Positions 36,263 to 45,909 of a stretch of 64,000 nucleotides of DNA are shown here, piece by piece. Each line of letters opens with the position of its first letter. The stretch's first letter is position 1. The stretch is from contig OY969790.1 in the NCBI GenBank assembly GCA_963703125.1, positions 2,294,001 to 2,358,000 on the forward strand, given 5' to 3'. Under the pieces are notes generated by a model that did no database searches, was not told the DNA's origin, and was given only the letters and a program-made list of their open reading frames with translations. Source of the DNA: MFD04716-140 sp963703125 (GTDB taxonomy: Bacteria > Bacteroidota > Bacteroidia > Flavobacteriales > Flavobacteriaceae). The translations under genes and the position numbers were made by a program.

Positions 36263-37282
36263 TTTGCGCAACTCCGTTTCAGCTTTTTCAACCAGATTAT
36301 TGTTTTTACTAATCCTTTTCTTCCTTGGCCCCAAGTTAATTTCCCAAAATCGATTCGAATATCGGTACCAACAGATGGGCACCCAGATACATCTTGTTTT
36401 GTATACCTCAGATCAAGCCAAGGCTGATTATGCATCTAAATTGGCATTCGAAAGAATAGAGGCATTAAATGGGAAATTGAGTGACTATATTGAAGATAGC
36501 GAGCTCAACGGATTGTGTGGAAAGTCGCAAGTAGCCGTTGAGGTCAGTAAAGATCTATATAACATATTGGAGACATCCCATCAAATTTCAGAAACTACCA
36601 AAGGTGCTTTCGATATTACTGCGGGACCCTGATCAGGCTTTGGCGTAAATCACGTAATACAAAAACCCTGCCTCTAAAATCTGAATTACGCAATGCGAAA
36701 CGGAAGGTTGGGTATGGTCTTGTTTCATTTCCGAACAAGAATACTGTAAGACTCGCAAAACCAGAAATGAAGCTTGATTTGGGGGCTATCGGCAAAGGTT
36801 TTGCCGCCGATGTGGTGTTAATAATCCTTGATTCTCTGGGAATTAGGTCAGCTTTGGTAGACATGGGAGGTGACATAAGTGTAGGTGATGCGCCACCGGA
36901 GAAGGAATATTGGACATTGGGGTTCTCTTATACAAATGCCGAAGGAATCGAGATTTTTCAAAAAGTTAAATTAAAAAACCAGGCGATTGCAACTTCAGGA
37001 GACCTCTATCAACATGTTGAAATAAACGGGCATCGATATTCGCATATCATTGACCCTAGAACAGGTGAGGCTTTGGCCAATGGAATACAGACTACGGTAA
37101 TTGCCCCTACCGCTACAATGGCCGACGCATATGCATCGGCATTTAGTGTCATGGGCATTGAAAACACAAAACTATTTCTGAAAATCGGTTCACCCATGGA
37201 AGTATTCGTGTCGGAAGACAATGGGATGAATCATCGCCAATGGAAAAGTGAGGGATTTGAAAAATATGTACTTGAACCTTGA
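36234..37282 (+). pseudogene. apbE: FAD:protein FMN transferase ApbE, single-base frameshift
   Basis: Two frames join into one ApbE protein of about 349 residues. The first frame (36234-36632) has a membrane/signal segment (RLLFLLILFFLG), then TTKGAFDITAGP and a TGA stop. The second frame continues LIRLWRKSRN and later KLDLGAIGKGFAADV to the stop at 37282. Restoring one C in the CCC run at 36627-36629 (GGACCC-TGA) rejoins FDITAGPLIRLWR, a conserved motif. ApbE attaches FMN to Thr of periplasmic proteins. Either the gene is truly broken or the C-run is a sequencing error. Confidence 0.8.
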
Positions 37283-37380
37283 TATAAGCTACCATACGCT
37301 CTTCAAATCCTACTTAATGGCGGCAAATGGCTGTCATTGTTAAGTATAAATAGTATTAGCCTAGAGTTTGACTAAATCGC

Positions 37381-37388
37381 TATATTTG
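37381..37388 (+). promoter_or_regulatory. -7 element before the DUF1549/DUF1553 gene
   Basis: TATATTTG fits TAnnTTTG and lies 28 bases before the ATG, so the cytochrome-type operon probably has its own promoter after the broken apbE. A TTTG lies only ten bases upstream, too close for a standard -33 box. Confidence 0.4.
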
Positions 37389-37416
37389 AGAGAGGTTACC
37401 TGGAAACCGTCTTTAT

Positions 37417-39759
37417 ATGAAGCAAAAGGTACTAATAGTAGGAATTCTTGTCGCACTGATTGCACTGATTTTTGCTTTAAAAAAGGGTGTATTTACATCG
37501 TCTGACGATCAATATGCTGATATGAAACTACCCGAAGTGGTAGATTACAATTTTCATATAAAGCCCATTCTTTCTGATAATTGCTATAAATGCCATGGCC
37601 CGGATGCAAATAAGCGGGAAGCTGGCCTGAGATTGGATTTAGAAGCTGCCGCTTATGCCCAATTACCTGAAAACCCTGGAAAATATGCTCTTGTTTCTGG
37701 AAACCCGGGTAAAAGTTTAATGTACGAACGCATCATCTCAGATGATCCGGAAGCGATGATGCCGCCACCGGATTCAAATTTGGAGTTGAATGAATATGAG
37801 AAAAGACTCATAAAAAAATGGATTGATCAAGGAGGGAAATATGAAAAACATTGGGCATTTATTTCGCCCGAAAAAGGAAAAATCCCGGAAATCGAAAATC
37901 AGAATTGGGCTAAAAATGAGATAGATGCCTTTGTCCTGGCTAAGTTGAATGAAAGGGAAATAGTACCATCCCCACCGGCGAGTACTGAAATTTTGATTCG
38001 AAGGATCGCTTTGGACCTTACAGGTTTGCCACCTTCAAGGGAAGTAGTTGAAAAGTTAAGTGACAATCCCTCGGCAGAATTACTGAGTAAAGTAGTAGAT
38101 GAATTCCTTGCTTCGCCTGCCTATGGCGAGCGTATGACCCAATCCTGGTTGGACGTTTCCCGATATGCAGATTCTCACGGATATCAAGATGATAGTTATC
38201 GCACAATGTGGCCTTGGAGAGATTGGGTCATACACGCATTTAACGAAAATATGTCCTATGATGAGTTTTTGACTTGGCAATTGGCGGGGGATATGTTGCC
38301 AAACGCCAGCAAAGAGCAAATTTTAGCAACAGGATTTAATCGGAACCACCCGATTACGCAGGAAGGCGGTGTGATACAGGAAGAATATCGTACAAATTAT
38401 GTGATGGATAGGGCAAATACACTGGGTAAGGGAGTATTGGGCATTACCCTTGAATGCGCTCGCTGCCATGATCATAAGTACGACCCTATTTCCCAAAAGG
38501 AATATTTTGGCATGTTCTCGTTCTTTAACAATGTGAATGAAAAAGGAATGCAGATGGATGCCGTTCAGGCGGCCAATCAGAAGTTTTATTCAGATCCACC
38601 CTATATTACTATTTCCGACAAGGAAACCGCTGATTTGCTCTCTTTCGTAAACCTTGAAAAGGGACAAAAAATCAATGTAATGGTCATGAACGATTCGGCT
38701 CCTAGAGAAACTTTTTTGCTCAATCGAGGTAATTATGACGAGCCAACGGACACGGTCTGGGCAGGAACTCCGGAAGCCATTTTTCCCTTTGCCGATGCAT
38801 ACCCTAAAAATCGGCTGGGATTGGCAAAATGGGTCACAAGTAAGGACAATCCATTGACGGCAAGAGTTTTTGTCAATAGAATTTGGGGGATGCTCTTCGG
38901 ACACGGATTGGTAGAAACGGCTGAAGATTTTGGGGTTCAGGGAAGTCTACCGACCCATCCCGAATTGCTTGATTGGTTAGCGGTCGACTTTATGGAACAT
39001 AATTGGGACATAAAATATTTGCTAAAGAAAATAATGCTTTCCGCCACATACCAACAGAGTTCTGAAATGACCCCCGAGCTCAAAAAGGCGGATCCTGAAA
39101 ACAAATTATTGGGTAGGGCATCCCGCTTTAGAATGAGTGGGGAGATGATCCGTGATTACATTTTGGCATCAAGCGGACTTTTGCATTCCGAAATTGGTGG
39201 CCCCAGTGTAAAGCCCTACCAACCTCCGGGGCTTTGGGAAGAAACAAATGCGGGAGGAAATAGGGGCATACTCACATCGTATGTGGCCGATGAAGGGGAT
39301 AAATTGTATCGACGCTCTCTCTATACTTTTTGGAAACGTACATTGCCACCGGCGAGCATGACCATTTTTGATGCACCCAGTCGTGATTATTGTGAGGTCC
39401 GAAGACAGAAGACCAATACTCCATTACAAGCTTTGGCACTTCAAAATGATGTGCAGGTATTGGAAGCAGCCCGAGTACTCGCACAAAATACGGTTGCCAA
39501 GATTGACGATCCGCAGAAAATGGTAACTGATGTGTTTCGGTCTATACTTGTACGCAAACCAAAAACGGAAGAATTACAATTGTTGGAAACGTATTATACA
39601 AATGCCTGGGAAGAATTCAATGCGAACAAGGAAGACGCCAATTTGTTGATAGCACAAGGAAGTTATAAAAAATTGCAAGTAGACCCCGTGAGGACAGCAG
39701 CCTTGATGTTGACGGCCCAGGTAATCTATAATTTGGACGAAACGATAACTAAAGAATAG
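37417..39759 (+). CDS. Planctomycete-type cytochrome protein with DUF1549/DUF1553
   Basis: A 780-residue protein with an N-terminal membrane anchor (ILVALIALIFALKKG). It has a planctomycete cytochrome C domain with heme motif CYKCH near residue 53, then DUF1549 (DLTGLPPSREVVEKL, SWLDVSRYADSHGYQDD). A second CxxCH follows (CARCHDHKYDP), then DUF1553 (NPLTARVFVNRIWGMLFGHGLV, SLYTFWKRTLPPASM). The family is abundant in Planctomycetes and is thought to act in redox reactions on sugars or other substrates, without proof. It is four bases upstream of DUF1501, its usual partner. Confidence 0.93.
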   Translation: MKQKVLIVGILVALIALIFALKKGVFTSSDDQYADMKLPEVVDYNFHIKPILSDNCYKCHGPDANKREAGLRLDLEAAAYAQLPENPGKYALVSGNPGKSLMYERIISDDPEAMMPPPDSNLELNEYEKRLIKKWIDQGGKYEKHWAFISPEKGKIPEIENQNWAKNEIDAFVLAKLNEREIVPSPPASTEILIRRIALDLTGLPPSREVVEKLSDNPSAELLSKVVDEFLASPAYGERMTQSWLDVSRYADSHGYQDDSYRTMWPWRDWVIHAFNENMSYDEFLTWQLAGDMLPNASKEQILATGFNRNHPITQEGGVIQEEYRTNYVMDRANTLGKGVLGITLECARCHDHKYDPISQKEYFGMFSFFNNVNEKGMQMDAVQAANQKFYSDPPYITISDKETADLLSFVNLEKGQKINVMVMNDSAPRETFLLNRGNYDEPTDTVWAGTPEAIFPFADAYPKNRLGLAKWVTSKDNPLTARVFVNRIWGMLFGHGLVETAEDFGVQGSLPTHPELLDWLAVDFMEHNWDIKYLLKKIMLSATYQQSSEMTPELKKADPENKLLGRASRFRMSGEMIRDYILASSGLLHSEIGGPSVKPYQPPGLWEETNAGGNRGILTSYVADEGDKLYRRSLYTFWKRTLPPASMTIFDAPSRDYCEVRRQKTNTPLQALALQNDVQVLEAARVLAQNTVAKIDDPQKMVTDVFRSILVRKPKTEELQLLETYYTNAWEEFNANKEDANLLIAQGSYKKLQVDPVRTAALMLTAQVIYNLDETITKE

Positions 39760-39763
39760 GGTC

Positions 39764-41224
39764 ATGGACAAGGAAAAAGAAAAATCTGAAAACCCATTAA
39801 AAGTAAATCGTAGACATTTTTTCTCTCAATTGAGTGTTGGTATTGGTTCTTTGGCATTGGGATCTTTATTGATCCCGGACCTTTTTAAAAATGGTTCAAA
39901 TGCCATGGAAGGCCTCACTTTGGGAATACCACATTTTGCACCTAAGGCAAAACGTGTCATTTACCTATTTCAGGCAGGAGCGCCATCTCAATTGGAAACA
40001 TTTGATTACAAGCCTACCTTGCGCAAACGAATGGGTGAGGATTTACCGGAATCGATCCGAAATGGTCAACGTCTAACAGGAATGACTGCTGAACAGAAAA
40101 CATTCCCTTTGATGCCACCCGCCGTTGAATTTAATCAACATGGTGATAGTAGGACTTGGATAAGTGATTTTTTCCCCCATATAGCCAAAATCGCAGATGA
40201 CATTACCGTGGTTCGCAGTATGCATACCGAGGCTATAAATCATGACCCTGCAATTACATTTTTTCAAACTGGTAGTCAAATATCTGGAAGGCCCAGCATG
40301 GGTTCTTGGATGAGTTATGGACTTGGAAGCGAGAACAAGAACCTGCCATCTTTTGTGGTACTGACCTCAAGAGGTAAAGGGAACAGTCAAGGTCTGTATT
40401 CAAAATTGTGGTCAAGTGGCTTTCTTGATTCCAAGCATCAGGGTGTATTGCTGCGCTCTGGTAAGGATCCCGTGTTATATCTGAATGATCCTGAAGGAAT
40501 ATCACGTTCTGATAAAAGACATTTGTTAGATCAAGTTGCTTCCCTGAACAAGTTGCACCATGTTGAAACGGGTGATGATGAAATTGAATCGCGAATTGCC
40601 CAATATGAAATGGCTTACAGGATGCAAATGTCGGTTCCTGATGTAATGGATATTTCCAAGGAACCTGAATCAATTATTAAATTGTATGGTGAGGATTGTC
40701 AAGTTCCTGGAACCTACGCAGCTAATGCCCTTCAGGCCCGTAGACTGGCAGAGAACGGTGTACGATTTATTCAATTGTATCATCAGGGATGGGACCAACA
40801 TGGCAATCTGCACAATGAAATGGCAGGTCAGGCAAAAGATGTGGACCAAGCTTCCGCTGCCTTGGTAATGGATTTGAAACAACGCGGAATGCTTGAAGAT
40901 ACCTTGGTCATTTGGGGCGGGGAGTTTGGAAGGACCAACTATTGTCAAGGAAAATTTGATCCCGCAAATTATGGACGTGACCATCATCCAAGAGCCTTTA
41001 GTATCTGGATGGCCGGTGGAGGTATTAAACCTGGCCTAAATTATGGTCAAACGGATGAGTTTGGTTATAATATAGTCGAAAACCCTGTCCATATTAATGA
41101 CTTCCATGCCACTTTGATGCATGCCCTAGGCCTCGATCATGAGCAGTTGACATATAAATATCAGGGTCGCCGATTTCGTTTAACGGATGTTGCTGGTAAT
41201 GTTATTAATGACCTCCTAGCATAA
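39764..41224 (+). CDS. DUF1501 protein (sulfatase-like fold), Tat-type signal
   Basis: A 486-residue protein with a twin-arginine signal (NRRHFFSQLSVGIGSLALGSLL). The body matches DUF1501: VIYLFQAGAPSQLETFDYKP, GAPSQ near residue 71, ENGVRFIQLYHQGWDQH, and WGGEFGRTNYCQGKFD with a GRDHHP metal-like motif. DUF1501 pairs with DUF1549/DUF1553 in Planctomycetes and related bacteria; its activity is unknown. Spacing of three to four bases on both sides shows an operon. Confidence 0.93.
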   Translation: MDKEKEKSENPLKVNRRHFFSQLSVGIGSLALGSLLIPDLFKNGSNAMEGLTLGIPHFAPKAKRVIYLFQAGAPSQLETFDYKPTLRKRMGEDLPESIRNGQRLTGMTAEQKTFPLMPPAVEFNQHGDSRTWISDFFPHIAKIADDITVVRSMHTEAINHDPAITFFQTGSQISGRPSMGSWMSYGLGSENKNLPSFVVLTSRGKGNSQGLYSKLWSSGFLDSKHQGVLLRSGKDPVLYLNDPEGISRSDKRHLLDQVASLNKLHHVETGDDEIESRIAQYEMAYRMQMSVPDVMDISKEPESIIKLYGEDCQVPGTYAANALQARRLAENGVRFIQLYHQGWDQHGNLHNEMAGQAKDVDQASAALVMDLKQRGMLEDTLVIWGGEFGRTNYCQGKFDPANYGRDHHPRAFSIWMAGGGIKPGLNYGQTDEFGYNIVENPVHINDFHATLMHALGLDHEQLTYKYQGRRFRLTDVAGNVINDLLA

Positions 41225-41227
41225 GAA

Positions 41228-42661
41228 ATGGCATATACCATAAAAAAGAATTGGGTCGACTATGCCGTTTTTGGCCTTACGGTCTTTCTGATTTTCTGTT
41301 TGTTGTTTGAATCATATATTGAAATACCACCGTTGGTCGGTTGGTTAGGCCATTGGCATCCACTTGTGCTACATTTCCCAATTGTACTTTTGTTGATTTG
41401 TATTTTTTTAGGCCTAACAGGAAAGACTATTACCAGAAATCTTTTGATCGTTACGGTACTATCCACCTTAATTACTGCGATTTTTGGATTTTTTCTTGGA
41501 CAGGAAACCCAGATAAAAAGTGATTTACTTTTCTGGCACCAATGGTTGGGTGGAGGATTGGCAGTGGTTACTGTTATAATGTATGTGTTGGATGGTTGGC
41601 AGATAATGCAGACCATTTACAGCAAAGTACTTCAAATAATTTTACTTGTTTTGATAGGTTTTACGGGCCATTATGGTGGTATGATAACTCATGGTGAGGA
41701 TTTTCTTGCACTCCCTTTGAATAGGTCATCTGAAAAAATTCCCGAGAATCCGCTCATTTTCCAAGATGTGGTAAACCGCATTATAAATAATAATTGTATA
41801 TCCTGTCACAACCCAAACAAGCAAAAAGGGGAGCTGTTGATGACTAGTTTAAAAGACTTGCTTGAAGGAGGGAAAAGTGGCAATACATTAATTCCGGGGA
41901 ATCCTAGGGATAGTGAAATTTTGAAGCGGCTGCACCTGCCAAAAGAGGATGAAAAGTATATGCCGCCGGAAGGCAAAAAACCTTTAAGTGAAACAGAAAC
42001 AGCAATTATTGAAAGATGGATAGCCCTAGGAGCATCTGATACCCTGCGATTAGATCAACTAAAAAGTACGGAACCATTGGTGGCGCTGGTGAAATCCTTG
42101 ATGGATCCCGATCCCGCTGAAAAATGGGCAAAACTTCCAAAAGTGGTAGATAGTACGCTTCAAAATCTTTCATCTGATTATTTGACGATTAATAGGATAG
42201 CCACTAACTCCAATGCCTTGAGCATATCGGCCTATCTTCCGCCAAATTATGACCCAAAATATATTGTTGAACTAAGCCGAGTTGCCGAAAACATCATTGA
42301 GCTTGATTTAAGTGGGTTGCCTATTGGAGAATCAGAAATGGAATTCGTGTCTAATTGCAAGAATCTTGAATGGCTGGAAATAGACCGAACACCTGTTACC
42401 GATGTGGGTATTGGGAACTTGGTTGGCCTTAACCATTTGAAACTGATAAAAGTGTACCAAACAAATATTACCGATAGGAGCCTCTCAGTTTTTGAGAAAC
42501 TTGAAAATTTAAAGAGCCTTTACCTATGGGAAACCAAAATATCCCCAGAAATTGTAGATCGGCTCAAAAAGAAAAGCCCTCAGTTATTGGTCGACCATGG
42601 CATAGAGGATGAATTGGAGGTATTTTTTGTTCAAAAGGATACGGTCGCACCCAAAAATTGA
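41228..42661 (+). CDS. Membrane protein with cytochrome C domain and LRR-like tail
   Basis: A 477-residue protein. Four membrane helices fill residues 10-150 (HWHPLVLHFPIVLLLI resembles DUF2231). A planctomycete cytochrome C domain follows with CISCH (NNCISCHNPNKQKGELLM) and GNPRDSEILKRLHLP. The last 170 residues form LRR-like repeats (LEWLEIDRTPVTDVGIGNL). It probably anchors electron transfer for the two upstream proteins in the inner membrane. Third gene of the tight operon. Confidence 0.85.
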   Translation: MAYTIKKNWVDYAVFGLTVFLIFCLLFESYIEIPPLVGWLGHWHPLVLHFPIVLLLICIFLGLTGKTITRNLLIVTVLSTLITAIFGFFLGQETQIKSDLLFWHQWLGGGLAVVTVIMYVLDGWQIMQTIYSKVLQIILLVLIGFTGHYGGMITHGEDFLALPLNRSSEKIPENPLIFQDVVNRIINNNCISCHNPNKQKGELLMTSLKDLLEGGKSGNTLIPGNPRDSEILKRLHLPKEDEKYMPPEGKKPLSETETAIIERWIALGASDTLRLDQLKSTEPLVALVKSLMDPDPAEKWAKLPKVVDSTLQNLSSDYLTINRIATNSNALSISAYLPPNYDPKYIVELSRVAENIIELDLSGLPIGESEMEFVSNCKNLEWLEIDRTPVTDVGIGNLVGLNHLKLIKVYQTNITDRSLSVFEKLENLKSLYLWETKISPEIVDRLKKKSPQLLVDHGIEDELEVFFVQKDTVAPKN

Positions 42662-42686
42662 AGGTTTATCAAATAAAGAGAACGGT

Positions 42687-43634
42687 ATGAATCTCCCAAG
42701 GTATTTTATTAGCTGTGACTGGGGCACCAGTAATTTCAGACTTCGGTTGGTAGAGACCCATTCACTTGAAATAATTGAGGAACTCAAAACGGACCAAGGC
42801 ATTAAGATTCTATTTTCAAAATATGAGAGACAAAAAGAACTTGGTCAAAAAGAGTTTTTTAGTATTTACTTAAAAAATCAATTACAAAATTTAACCTCAG
42901 AACATCAAAATTATCTGGTGCTATCATCCGGTATGGGCTCGGCGAACATAGGTCTTCAGGAACTACCTTATGCCACAATGCCATTTGCTAAGGGCGGCAG
43001 GAGTCTGGTTACCCAAAAATTGGCATTAGGCGCGGATCAAGATTTGATTTTAATTTCCGGAGTTAAAAATGAAACGGGCATGATGCGAGGGGAGGAGGTT
43101 CAGGCAATCGGTCTTGAAGATTATCTTGGCCGCGAAAGCGGTATTTTAATTTTACCTGGAACTCATTGTAAGCATTTGTCCTATCGGTCGGGGGAGTTTT
43201 TTGATTTAAAGAATTTTATGACGGGTGAGCTGTTCGAAATATTAAGTAGAAAAAGCATTTTGGCCAATTCAGTTGAATTTGGGAAATGGGATTCGAACAA
43301 TACTGCCGCCTTTGATGAAGGCTTCGTCTTGGGCCTCAAGGGCCAATTATCGTCAAACTTGCTCACTGTTCGGGCAAGGCACATATTGTCCGGTGAGAAC
43401 AAAAAGGACAATTATTTTTATCTTAGTGGATTATTGATAGGTGATGAACTGTCTTATTTGAAAACGACAAATGGTAATGTGGTGTTAGCTGCACCAAACA
43501 CTGTTTTCAGTCTATACGAGAGAGCATTACAATCTTTTTTGAAGAACGGGAATTTAGTGTTGTTAAATGGACAGATATTGGAAAGGGCTTTACTGATAGG
43601 TCAAAAGAAGATATTACAACTTTATGCAAAATAA
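42687..43634 (+). CDS. dgoK: 2-dehydro-3-deoxygalactonokinase
   Basis: A 315-residue DgoK-family kinase: FISCDWGTSNFRLRLVE at the N-terminus (phosphate-binding loop), LSSGMGSANIGLQELPY, and MMRGEEVQAIGLEDY with GTHCKHL later. It phosphorylates 2-keto-3-deoxygalactonate to its 6-phosphate in galactose or galacturonate breakdown. I chose ATG 42687 because the family starts near ISCDWGT; upstream residues overlap the preceding gene. It overlaps the following aldolase by 11 bp. Confidence 0.93.
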   Translation: MNLPRYFISCDWGTSNFRLRLVETHSLEIIEELKTDQGIKILFSKYERQKELGQKEFFSIYLKNQLQNLTSEHQNYLVLSSGMGSANIGLQELPYATMPFAKGGRSLVTQKLALGADQDLILISGVKNETGMMRGEEVQAIGLEDYLGRESGILILPGTHCKHLSYRSGEFFDLKNFMTGELFEILSRKSILANSVEFGKWDSNNTAAFDEGFVLGLKGQLSSNLLTVRARHILSGENKKDNYFYLSGLLIGDELSYLKTTNGNVVLAAPNTVFSLYERALQSFLKNGNLVLLNGQILERALLIGQKKILQLYAK

Positions 43635-44268
43635 GAATACTTTTTCTTGGGACCATTTTAATGAAATACCTATAATTGGCATTGTTAGGGGTATGGAGAG
43701 AGCGTTGATCTGGAAACTAGTCCAACCTTATTTGGATGCAGGTTTTTACACATTGGAAGTAACCATGAACACTCCCAACGCCCCATCCATAATTACGGAT
43801 CTTATCAAGGAATTTCCAGAGTTGAATGTTGGGGCAGGTACGGTTTGCACTGAAGAAGATTTAAATTTGGCTATCAAAGCTGGTGCCCAATTCATTGTAA
43901 TGCCTGTTCTGGACGAAAAAGTAATCAAGAGTTCTGTTTCTCAAGGAATTCCTATTTTTCCTGGAGCCTTTAGCCCAACGGAAATTTACAAAGCACATAC
44001 ATTAGGTGCCTCGGCAGTAAAGATTTTCCCAGCTACCCAACTCGGACCCCAATATCTAAAGGATGTGTTGGGTCCCTTAAATAAAGCTAGACTTGTGCCT
44101 ACAGGCGGGGTTTCACTTGGTAATATCAATTCATTTTTCAAGGCCGGAGCATATGGTGTGGGCATGGGAAGCTCCCTTTTTGAAAAGAGACTTGTCGATT
44201 CTAATAATACGGAGGGATTGAAAAATCATTTTCTGGCCATAAAATCCCAAATAAAGGAGTTCTTGTAA
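43624..44268 (+). CDS. KDPG/KDPGal-type aldolase
   Basis: A 214-residue class I aldolase. The Glu of the active site lies in GIVRGMERAL, a GAGTVCTEEDL segment follows, and the Schiff-base Lys is in SAVKIFPATQLGP. These enzymes split 2-keto-3-deoxy-6-phosphogluconate or -galactonate into pyruvate and glyceraldehyde-3-phosphate. Next to DgoK, the galactonate form (DgoA) is the better guess. Overlap with dgoK shows tight coupling. It is the last gene of the block. Confidence 0.93.
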   Translation: MQNKNTFSWDHFNEIPIIGIVRGMERALIWKLVQPYLDAGFYTLEVTMNTPNAPSIITDLIKEFPELNVGAGTVCTEEDLNLAIKAGAQFIVMPVLDEKVIKSSVSQGIPIFPGAFSPTEIYKAHTLGASAVKIFPATQLGPQYLKDVLGPLNKARLVPTGGVSLGNINSFFKAGAYGVGMGSSLFEKRLVDSNNTEGLKNHFLAIKSQIKEFL

Positions 44269-44336
44269 ACATAGCAAGTTTCGGATTTTATAAGCGTTCG
44301 ATTGTCTTGATATTTGCTACATATAATTTGGTAATT

Positions 44337-45185
44337 ATGAGCACACAAGAACAAATAAATTATAATCGAATTGCAGAAGCAATCGATTATATCAAATCCA
44401 ATTTCAAGGAGCAACCAAATCTTGAGGAAGTTGCCGAGAAAATAAATTTAAGTCCGTTTCATTTTCAACGACTTTTTAACGAATGGGCCGGTACAAGTCC
44501 GAAAAAGTTCTTGCAATATATCAGTATAGAACATGCGAAAAAGCTTCTAAAGGACAATCACGCAACACTTTTCGAAACCGCTTTTGATACTGGACTTTCA
44601 GGTACGAGCCGTTTGCATGATTTGTTTGTAAATATTGAAGGCATGACCCCGGCAGAATATAAAAATGGTGGTAAAAACCTGTCTATAAATTATAGTTTCG
44701 CTGAAAGCCCATTCGGTAATCTCATAGTGGCCTCCACCCATAAAGGAATTTGCCATATGGCTTTCTATGAAGATGAGCAAACCGCTTTTTCAACACTTCA
44801 AAACCATTTTCCCAATGCTCGGTACTATTGTAAACTGGATATAATACAGCAGAACGCCCTATTTGTTTTCCAAAGAGATCCAGGGAAACTGGATCAAATA
44901 AAATTGCATTTAAAGGGAACCGACTTTCAACTGAAAGTTTGGGAAACACTTTTGAAAATTCCTAGGGGTCAACTTTCTTCATATGGCTCAATTGCCACGA
45001 AAATTGAGAAACCCAAAGCATCAAGGGCGGTAGGTACAGCTATAGGCAGTAACCCAGTTGCCTTTTTGATCCCTTGCCACAGAGTAATTAGGGCTACAGG
45101 GGAATTGGGCGGCTATATGTGGGGCACTACACGCAAGACAGCCATTGTTGGTTGGGAGGCGGTAAAAATGAATTCTTATATATGA
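44337..45185 (+). CDS. AraC-type regulator fused to O6-methylguanine-DNA methyltransferase (split Ada, C part)
   Basis: A 282-residue protein equal to Ada without its zinc domain. Residues 1-105 are an AraC helix-turn-helix (LEEVAEKINLSPFHFQRLFNEWAG, FDTGLSGTSRLHDLF). Residues 115-282 are the methyltransferase, with active Cys 247 in IPCHRVIRATGELGGYMWG. It repairs O6-methylguanine by accepting the methyl group and may act as activator. I chose ATG 44337 (MSTQEQINYNRIA); ATG at 44307 adds ten unlike residues. It heads a four-gene operon of alkylation repair. Confidence 0.93.
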   Translation: MSTQEQINYNRIAEAIDYIKSNFKEQPNLEEVAEKINLSPFHFQRLFNEWAGTSPKKFLQYISIEHAKKLLKDNHATLFETAFDTGLSGTSRLHDLFVNIEGMTPAEYKNGGKNLSINYSFAESPFGNLIVASTHKGICHMAFYEDEQTAFSTLQNHFPNARYYCKLDIIQQNALFVFQRDPGKLDQIKLHLKGTDFQLKVWETLLKIPRGQLSSYGSIATKIEKPKASRAVGTAIGSNPVAFLIPCHRVIRATGELGGYMWGTTRKTAIVGWEAVKMNSYI

Positions 45186-45194
45186 GGATATCTG

Positions 45195-45908
45195 ATGGAA
45201 AATATAACATCAAAAATTGAAGAAATCGATTGGTCGGGGGTCAACGAAGAAATGAACGAAAGGGGATATGCCATTGTTCCAAGACTTATGACCAGCGAAC
45301 AATGCGAAGACCTAAAGCATGAATATTCGAACCCAAAATGGTATCGGAAAACGGTGAACATGGAACGTTATCGCTTTGGTCTGGGAGAATACAAATATTT
45401 TGATTACCCATTGCCCGATCTCGTTCAAAATATCAGGGAAAGCGTTTATCCAAAATTGGCACCTATCGCGAATGCATGGTTCAAGGCTTTGAAGATTGAA
45501 AAAATCTTTCCACCAACACATAGGGAATTATTGCAGCAATGCCAGGAAAATAACCAGTTAAAGGCAACGGCTCTAATTTTAAAGTATGGCAAGGGTGGAT
45601 ACAATACCTTACACCAAGATATATATGGGGAAATATTTTTTCCGATTCAAACCGTTTTATTCTTGAATGAGCCCGGTGAGGACTATAAAGGAGGGGCATT
45701 TGTACTTACGCAACAAGTGCCAAGAGCCCAGTCGAAGGTAATAGTTTTAGAACCTAGAAAAGGGGATATGCTACTATTTACCACTAATTTTAGACCTGCG
45801 AAAGGAAGTAGAGGGTATTATCGGGTGAATATGAAACATGGTGTCAGTGAAGTTCATAGTGGCGAACGGCATACGTTGGGTATTATTTTTCACGATGCTT
45901 TTAGCTAG
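45195..45908 (+). CDS. 2-oxoglutarate/Fe(II) oxygenase of the alkylation-repair operon
   Basis: A 237-residue dioxygenase with iron ligands HQD (His 140, Asp 142), a distal His among His 215 and His 221, and a 2-oxoglutarate-binding Arg near 225 (SGERHTLGIIFHD). It opens MENITSKIEEIDWSGVNEEMNERGYAIVP. Members of this family sit beside Ada and AlkB genes in Flavobacteriia, so a role in nucleic-acid demethylation or a linked modification is inferred. It begins nine bases after the methyltransferase gene and ends one base before the next start. Confidence 0.85.
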   Translation: MENITSKIEEIDWSGVNEEMNERGYAIVPRLMTSEQCEDLKHEYSNPKWYRKTVNMERYRFGLGEYKYFDYPLPDLVQNIRESVYPKLAPIANAWFKALKIEKIFPPTHRELLQQCQENNQLKATALILKYGKGGYNTLHQDIYGEIFFPIQTVLFLNEPGEDYKGGAFVLTQQVPRAQSKVIVLEPRKGDMLLFTTNFRPAKGSRGYYRVNMKHGVSEVHSGERHTLGIIFHDAFS

Positions 45909-45909
45909 C

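Noticed and set aside
36620..36640. Programmed -1 ribosomal frameshift in apbE
   Set aside because: There is no slippery X-XXY-YYZ heptamer at GGGACCCTGA and no strong downstream structure was seen. A lost base or sequencing error explains it better.
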